The notes under the pieces are model-generated. The model was not told the DNA's origin, did not search any database, and saw nothing but the letters and a program-made list of their open reading frames with translations. This document shows, in pieces, positions 57,809 to 64,000 of a DNA stretch of 64,000 bases (positions are counted from its first letter, which is position 1; each line of letters opens with the position of its first letter). The translations under genes were made by a program, and so were the position numbers. The DNA comes from Branchiostoma floridae (lineage: Eukaryota; Chordata; Leptocardii; Amphioxiformes; Branchiostomatidae), in contig NC_049990.1 in NCBI RefSeq assembly GCF_000003815.2, positions 1,487,989-1,551,988 of the forward strand, in the 5' to 3' direction.

Positions 57809-58388
57809 CGAGGGGCGGTCAATAAGTAATGCCCCTGACCCATTTCTCATGGCAGGATATTAATGAAACTTGGCACAGTTATTAGTCTTTCTCTTCATAG
57901 GAACCACCCAGAGTTATGCATTTCTCCCATCGTTTGATGCAGCTCTGGACACCATTTTTGTAGGACACCCCAGGTTGGTCCTCCAACAGATGCCTCATTA
58001 CTGGCAGAAGAGGGACGACCAGATCTGGGAGCTTTTTCCACAGGCTTCCGGCCATGTTTGAATTCAGGATGCCAGCGTTTTACAAGGTCATATGATGGGG
58101 CATCATCACCATAAGTTTTTTTTTTCATTTCATCAAAAGTCTCCTTGGTGTGCGTCCTTTCAAATACAAAAACCGGATCACTGCGCGACACTCAACTGGC
58201 TCCATTTCACACCTGGTCCATCTCACACCTGACTCAGTTCAAACACCAGTAAATCAGAAACCGCAATTAGTTCAGAGCTATTTTTTGCAACATAACCCAT
58301 AGAGATATGAATCATTACACATACCAAACTTCATCTAGATCAGACAACTGGAAGTGGATCAGGGGCATTACTTATTGCACGCCCTTTG
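57809..58388 (-). mobile_element. Internally deleted mariner element
   Basis: Terminal inverted repeats of about 34 bases (CGAGGGGCGGTCAATAAGTA and CAAAGGGCGTGCAATAAGTA, read inward) share GCAATAAGTAATGCCCCTGA-type sequence. TA target duplications lie at 57807-57808 and 58389-58390. Total length is 580 bases against about 1.3 kb for an intact element. The minus strand encodes the transposase N-terminus with helix-turn-helix signatures (ECRAVIRFLYLKG; YGDDAPSYDLVKRWHPEF; PRSGRPSSA). A single-base frameshift lies near 58140. The DDD catalytic domain is absent. Confidence 0.92.
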
Positions 58389-59114
58389 TAATCTTATATA
58401 GTACCCTCATTGGTCGTGCTTAGGGGAGAGAGGCAACCCAGAGCGAATGGGATCTTGGTATTAAACATTACGCGAGAGATCGGCTCAAAGATCTCTTTGC
58501 TTTTGTGAATTTGTTCTAGGAGCTTTTCCTGTTTCCTCTCTCCCCGGAGCGAGATGCAAAAAAAAAAGCTTCGTTTGCTCCTAAGCCCACTTGCTACTAG
58601 CGTTTTTTATTTATGTCCGGACCAATAAAGATGACAGTACAAAAATAAACAACGCGAGCAAACCTGTCAGTGTGGCATGATTTCTGGCAAGGTACGCGAA
58701 CTATGATCCCGCGTACCCGGATGTACGAACACAACCCGTTGCAAAATCTACATAAAATCTGTCTACGTGTCGTTCACGGCCCAAACGGGCTGTTTGCAAA
58801 TGTTCAAGACGCAGCGAGCAAGAGCAACTCTGCCCGTAGATGTCCGATTTAGCCCATGATTTTCTTTCTATACAGTTAAGCTCTAGATCTCGGGTTAAGC
58901 ACTTCCTTTTTATTTTGGTAACACTTTCGAGATATTTATCAGCAGCCGCTTATTATAGGTACGTTATCTCACTCCATGGAACTTTGAAAACAGGTACACA
59001 ATTTTGTCACTTTAGGTGGCGTCAAATTGTTATCAAGGTTTGTTTTTACCTAGAAACAAAATCAAAAGAAGACTTGAAAACCTGTAGACAATTTGGTACG
59101 AAAATGAATAAGAT
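58389..59114. other. Non-coding interval before the large gap
   Basis: No gene or recognised repeat beyond a poly-A run near 58557-58568. Confidence 0.5.
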
Positions 59115-59778
59115 NNNNNNNNNNNNNNNNNNNNNNNNNNNNNNNNNNNNNNNNNNNNNNNNNNNNNNNNNNNNNNNNNNNNNNNNNNNNNNNNNNNNNN
59201 NNNNNNNNNNNNNNNNNNNNNNNNNNNNNNNNNNNNNNNNNNNNNNNNNNNNNNNNNNNNNNNNNNNNNNNNNNNNNNNNNNNNNNNNNNNNNNNNNNNN
59301 NNNNNNNNNNNNNNNNNNNNNNNNNNNNNNNNNNNNNNNNNNNNNNNNNNNNNNNNNNNNNNNNNNNNNNNNNNNNNNNNNNNNNNNNNNNNNNNNNNNN
59401 NNNNNNNNNNNNNNNNNNNNNNNNNNNNNNNNNNNNNNNNNNNNNNNNNNNNNNNNNNNNNNNNNNNNNNNNNNNNNNNNNNNNNNNNNNNNNNNNNNNN
59501 NNNNNNNNNNNNNNNNNNNNNNNNNNNNNNNNNNNNNNNNNNNNNNNNNNNNNNNNNNNNNNNNNNNNNNNNNNNNNNNNNNNNNNNNNNNNNNNNNNNN
59601 NNNNNNNNNNNNNNNNNNNNNNNNNNNNNNNNNNNNNNNNNNNNNNNNNNNNNNNNNNNNNNNNNNNNNNNNNNNNNNNNNNNNNNNNNNNNNNNNNNNN
59701 NNNNNNNNNNNNNNNNNNNNNNNNNNNNNNNNNNNNNNNNNNNNNNNNNNNNNNNNNNNNNNNNNNNNNNNNNNNNNN
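59115..59778. other. Assembly gap (664 N)
   Basis: The largest gap in the window. The right flank starts inside the dispersed repeat also seen at 60-105. Confidence 0.99.
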
Positions 59779-60006
59779 CGATCGAATCGTGCCTAATGTG
59801 AGGGGGGTATAACGACCACGGCTGGCCGACAAGGCTCACAAACATTCCTGCGATTAAAACCTCTCGTTACTCAAACTTCGCCAAGTGTTTACTTCATACA
59901 GAAACAAAACTCACCTCATTCTGTTTTCTGCTTTCGTCCCCGACACGTCGACACGGAAAATCTTTGGCTGGAATGAAGATCCGGGCGTCTGGACTGAGTT
60001 ATATGC

Positions 60007-60106
60007 NNNNNNNNNNNNNNNNNNNNNNNNNNNNNNNNNNNNNNNNNNNNNNNNNNNNNNNNNNNNNNNNNNNNNNNNNNNNNNNNNNNNNNNNNNNNNN
60101 NNNNNN
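60007..60106. other. Assembly gap (100 N)
   Basis: One hundred N bases between two repeat-like stretches. Confidence 0.99.
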
Positions 60107-60146
60107 ATATGGCATTTAAAAATAAGAACATAAAACACATCATCAC

Positions 60147-60257
60147 AAGTCTTCTCCACTTCTGTCTGTCCGCAGCCAGTACAGCAATTACGTCAGGGCT
60201 CAAGTCATCTTCCGCGTCCCCCAGCAGGTTCAGGACGTAGGTCAGGAAGCTGGTCAT
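60147..60257 (-). mobile_element. Possible transposon ORF fragment
   Basis: A short minus-strand frame, MTSFLTYVLNLLGDAEDDLS...VLAADRQKWRRLV, has the A.DR..WR.LV ending found at the C-terminus of many non-LTR reverse transcriptase ORFs. It is preceded by CATTTTAAA-type AT-rich sequence and a gap. Assignment rests on this one motif. Confidence 0.4.
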
Positions 60258-60290
60258 CTGGCTTTACAGTTATTTACAGTTGCTTTATTC

Positions 60291-60456
60291 TATAGGTAGC
60301 CTGGGTACCATCCGGATAGTAGTTCGCTCCTATGTTCGCTGGAAACACAGAGAAGCGACTATATATAGTATATAATGAATGTCAGAGCTAGAAGCGACTG
60401 TATATAGTATATAATGAACACCGGAGCGAACTACTTTCCGGATGGTACCCAGGCTA
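60291..60456. mobile_element. Foldback MITE
   Basis: TAGCCTGGGTACCATCCGGA and TAGTAGTTCGCTCC on the left are inverted on the right (GGAGCGAACTACTTTCCGGA then TGGTACCCAGGCTA). The arms are about 34 bases. The centre holds two copies of AGAAGCGACTRTATATAGTA. Confidence 0.9.
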
Positions 60457-62200
60457 TTCTATGGGGGCGCTGGTTCGCAATTTTCAACGTTGTCTAGGTT
60501 CTCTTATGCAAAGGAAGGGACTTTTCTGAGGAAGGGAATTGTCCTTCTAGGCGGGGCACCACTGCTTCCTCGTCTGGACCAGCTGCACCTGGAACATCAT
60601 TCAGTCACTAAACATTGTAGATTCAGCACCAGGGACAGCAACACTGCTGGGGAAAACACCATTCAGAACATATGTCTTATCTGCACAGAGTAGGTTTGAT
60701 GAAAACCTATGATTGGTGGCATGTTTATGTCTGCGGGTGTGCTGTGAAAAGTTCAGCTGTCTCATGTGTGTGTGTTGGGGGGGTCTTCATGGGTAGCAAC
60801 TGGAAAGGAAAGTAATAAATGAAAGTGATCTCGAATCAGTTTTAGCTCACTGAGGAGCTAGTCGTCGTGACAGAGAGGACAGACGTCATGTACAGTATTT
60901 ACAGGTTCATTGTACCGGCGGGGAAATTCCCCTAGCTCTTTTCAACAAGCACAATGAACAGCGGACTACGGCTTAATGTCAGTAGCATGTCGGGTGAGCA
61001 TGAAAATAGAGAGGAAACATTCCTCAGCTAACTGACATCTTTCTCAAACATCTGGAGTCGCATAGTTCCGTGATGAGAACTTTTATTCAGCCTGCCAGCA
61101 TAACGGCATTTGGAATATAGAGTTCAAGTAATATCTTTCAACCTAACATCCAATGTATGAATAGTACACTTTTCAGTGCTGTATGCGGACTATACAGTTT
61201 TGCTATTTATTTATTTATTCATTTATTGATCTTATAGGGTCGTCCCTTCAGTCTAAATGACTGATTTCCAAGGGAGCCCTGCGACAATCAACATAAACAA
61301 TAATCATACAACATAAAACGTAAATAATCGAACATAGGAGTAATATTTGTAGATATATCTCCATGTACTTCAAGAAGTGAGAAGAAAGTATTATATCCAA
61401 CTATTAACGATAGTATTATCATGTTTCCTATACAGATACGTGGTATTTTATACTATTTCCATTTAGATTTCTTCGCACGCTCGCATCATTTTGGGCGTTC
61501 TCAGAGAATGTCATCCATATAACATAATCAACATGGCCTTATAAAAATCCTAATTCACGCGATCATTTGATCAGAATCGATTTTAAAGAAAATAAGCCAT
61601 ATTTGAAAGAAGAGTGATGTTTCTATATCAACGGTAAATGCATGCAATAAGCCATGCCCCGTTCTGCATGCTTAAGACGCTATTCTACAACTGAGCTGCA
61701 ATGGCAGATATCCTGTGTCGCCATCCGCCCCAAACAAGCTGATCGAGGCAGTAAAAAAGAATTGGGTAACTCCCAATCTCGTTTCAGCATTGGACATGCA
61801 GCGTGCGCGTCTGCATTGATAATGAGATTTTAATTACACAGATCAATTTTTCATCCTATACTATACTATATTGCCGATGAAGGTTAGACATCAAGGTGAT
61901 AAGACAGCCCCAAAACAGCTTGTCTTCAGCTTGACTTTGCCTTACCTTTTTCTTTGGAATCCAAATTGTCTTTAGTCTGAATTTGTCTTACCACGTTTCC
62001 GATTGGACATCTGAAATTGTCTTCATTCATAGTTAGAGTTACTGTTTAAAAGACCAGATCACTAAAGTGTCACTAACGAAAACTGGTGGATTCCAGTTGA
62101 AACGTCTGACCGTTTCCAAAACCATATCCAGTTGCTCGAGTAACTGTTTTTGTGCTATACTATATTGATCCTTTGGCCTAGCTCAACCTAACTTACTTTA
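60457..62200. other. Non-coding interval with retroelement tail fragments
   Basis: No gene supported. At about 61201-61280 a TTTATTTATTTATTCATTTA run followed by GGGTCGTCCCTTC looks like a reversed 3' tail of a non-LTR element. A dispersed repeat also found near 52475 lies at 61509-61545. Confidence 0.45.
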
Positions 62201-62325
62201 CTTATAGGGCCTTCACACGGAAATCGAATTAGCAGGAATCAAGCCGAACCAGCCGGAATGAAGTATTTGCAAACTTCGTGTCACATTCGGGGCCATTCGG
62301 GTGGGAATTCCAAATGGGCCTTAAA

Positions 62326-62800
62326 TCCCCTTCACACGAGAAGGAATGAGCCGGAATGCCGTCAGAATGAAAAGTCTTGTCTATTCCTGTGAATTCGTAG
62401 TGCATTCTAGACATTCTTACGGCATTCGAAATATTCTTTCGGCCACATTCTGGCAGGATTCGAGGTGGCTTGCCGTTTCGGTTCTCCATCGAATGAGATA
62501 AGAATGTTTCGAACAGTGTTAGAAAGCCGTAGAATGCAGTCAGACTGCAGTCAGAATAGTTAGAATACACTAAGAATCCACTACGAACGCCATTCGATAT
62601 TTCTCCACTTCGAATGCACTTCGACAGCTTTTAACATGTCAAAAACTTTCGAGCCAGCCAAAAGAACGAGGACGAATATCTCGAATGCAGTAAGAATGTT
62701 TAGAATACAGTACGGATTGCGAGGAATTGCCACGAATAGAAAAAAATTTCATTCGGACGGCAGTCCGGCTCATTCGTGCTCTCGTGTGAAGGGGGCTTTA
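62326..62800. mobile_element. Long foldback MITE built from GAATG repeats
   Basis: The left arm CCCCTTCACACGAGAAGGAATGAGCCGGA (start near 62328) is inverted at the right end (TCCGGCTCATTCGT then CTCGTGTGAAGGGG near 62793). The arms are about 75 bases and imperfect. The interior is dense in GAATGC/GCATTC motifs. A second related terminus (GGCCTTCACACGGAAATCG) at 62208 suggests nesting. Confidence 0.75.
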
Positions 62801-62863
62801 CTTTGGTCGAGCTCCCGCTCGAGCCAAGCTTGAAAGTCGTCTCCACTCCTCGTCTCGCTCAAC

Positions 62864-63349
62864 CTAAGCGAACAGGTAGGTGGTAGTAACCAGAATAACG
62901 TGAGCCAGAATAACCGAGGCCAGTCCACCACCACTTACTGTAGCAGCATTCGACTCTGAGTCTGTCAAAAAACAAAGGTACATCGTGAATTTGTAAAACT
63001 TTTTATCCCAACAAGAGAGAGATGTGCTATAAGTAGATGTACACAAGTATTGCTACAAATGAATTATGAAGAGGCACATATGCGTTGATGCACTTTAGGT
63101 AGCTACTAAAGGACGATTTTGGTGCGTGAAATTTGAATGTTCATTATTCATCGCAATACTTTCAGATTAATTGCAACACGGTTTTATCAACGATTCTTTT
63201 ATGTTTAGAAGTCTCTTGAACTGACATAGTGTCTTTGCGCTCACCCGTAATCAGGTCTGTGTTCTTACCGCCGTTGGTCAGACGGGCTGCAGTGCCGGTG
63301 GTCACAGCCTCATTCACAGTTGTGACGTCAGGAGCCCCTGTTGTGGTTT
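62864..63349 (-). CDS. C-terminal exons of a Thr-rich, probably GPI-anchored surface protein (partial)
   Basis: Two exons join in phase: 63349-63269 and 62961-62864. They encode TTTGAPDVTTVNEAVTTGTA (stalk), then NGDSESNAATVSGGGLASVI and LAHVILVTTTYLFA before the stop. A small-residue site (SGGG), then a 20-residue hydrophobic end with no charged tail, is the classic GPI-attachment signal. A type I membrane anchor without a cytoplasmic tail is the alternative. Both introns are phase 1, typical of modular extracellular proteins. The upstream exons lie to the right, beyond the window or past the microsatellite. Function unknown. Confidence 0.65.
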
Positions 63350-63654
63350 CTGTAGGAAAGTCAGAACACATTTGTGAGTTTCGTCATCCAAAACTCACAA
63401 TTTACGCGGATGACATAAAACATGAGTTTTCAATCTACAGTAACACTAACAAACAAGACAAACGACAACATAAAATAGTATTTACGCATATAGCAAAGCC
63501 GTACACTGCCTGGATGCATAGTTTATCCAGTAGCATGTCATTAAATGTGATAAACACAGTCTATAAACTGGAGTATGGTCATCATCTTGGATTTTCGGTA
63601 ATTTGATATAACAGTGGTATCGATATCTGGCTGTTTGTGAATACGACCAGACCT

Positions 63655-63892
63655 GTGTCCATATTTATATACATATACACATACACATACACATACATAT
63701 ACATATACGTATACATATACGTATACGTATACATATATATATATATAGATATACGTATACATATACATATACGTATACGCATACATATACGTATACGCAT
63801 ACATATACGTATACGTATATATATACATATACATACACATATACGTATACGTATACATATACATATATGTATACATATACATATTCATAGAC
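63655..63892. repeat. (TATACG/TACATA)n microsatellite
   Basis: Alternating pyrimidine-purine hexamers such as ATACGTATACGTATAC over about 235 bases, self-complementary in many places. Tyr/Ile/Val/Thr frames on both strands are artefacts. Confidence 0.96.
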
Positions 63893-64000
63893 ATGTGTAG
63901 TAGATTGAATAACTGATCATGTGCAGTGGTGGGTTCTAAACAAACCAAAGAGTGGAAAACATCGTTCATAGATACAGACGTGGTTCAGGACGTGGTTCAA

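Noticed and set aside
58670-58852. 60-codon plus-strand frame
   Set aside because: No motif, signal or splice context; composition is ordinary non-coding.
63541-63969. Tyr/Val/Met-rich frames on both strands
   Set aside because: Alternating TATACG hexamer microsatellite.

Overview
The window is animal nuclear DNA. It has spliced genes with canonical GT-AG introns, metazoan gene families (bestrophin, NECAB, inhibitor-of-apoptosis proteins, an LRR surface protein) and many short transposons, SINEs and satellites. The moderate intron sizes, the IAP and LRR repertoire and the mix of foldback, pogo-like, hAT-like and non-LTR debris suggest a cephalochordate (amphioxus, Branchiostoma). That assignment is inference from family knowledge, not a database match.

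Layout, left to right. 3.2-8.8 kb (+): a bestrophin chloride-channel gene, 8 coding exons found, 3' end open. 12.25-13.26 kb (+): a single-exon LRR membrane protein. 13.3-17.5 kb: an unknown minus-strand ORF, a 141-bp satellite, a frameshifted coding relic and a 115-bp satellite. 20.0-29.0 kb (-): a complete 8-exon IAP gene, 594 residues, BIR-BIR-UBA-UBA-RING. 29.7-30.5 kb: a 60-bp minisatellite. 34.8-35.2 kb: a non-LTR retrotransposon tail. 35.4-41.8 kb (+): a BIR-less relative of the IAP with three UBA domains and a RING, containing an array of 63-nt cassette exons. 43.7-51.9 kb (-): a complete 12-exon NECAB gene, 339 residues. 54.7-57.1 kb (-): a two-exon gene for a small, very cationic, cysteine-rich secreted protein. 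57.1-62.8 kb: transposon fragments, including a mariner deletion derivative with TA duplications. 62.9-63.35 kb (-): the last two exons of a Thr-rich, probably GPI-anchored surface protein that continues past the window.

Two things stand out. First, every long multi-exon gene carries tandem arrays that contain part of one of its own exons plus a splice site: bestrophin exon 7, the IAP BIR2 exon and terminal RING exon, the UBA-RING cassette exon and at least three NECAB exons. The UBA-RING array is the cleanest: ten 63-nt, phase-0, stop-free exon copies with splice sites, upstream of a longer parent exon. Second, the IAP keeps a cIAP-type peptide-binding groove in BIR2. Its inverted neighbour, with the same UBA and RING modules but no BIR, carries five IAP-binding-motif-like A-x-P-[F/Y] tetrapeptides. 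One of them follows a DDVD caspase-type site. The two proteins could form a local regulatory pair; this is a hypothesis.

Five runs of N (100, 130, 100, 664 and 100 bases) interrupt the sequence. All exon boundaries were assigned by eye from splice consensus, reading-phase continuity and family similarity.
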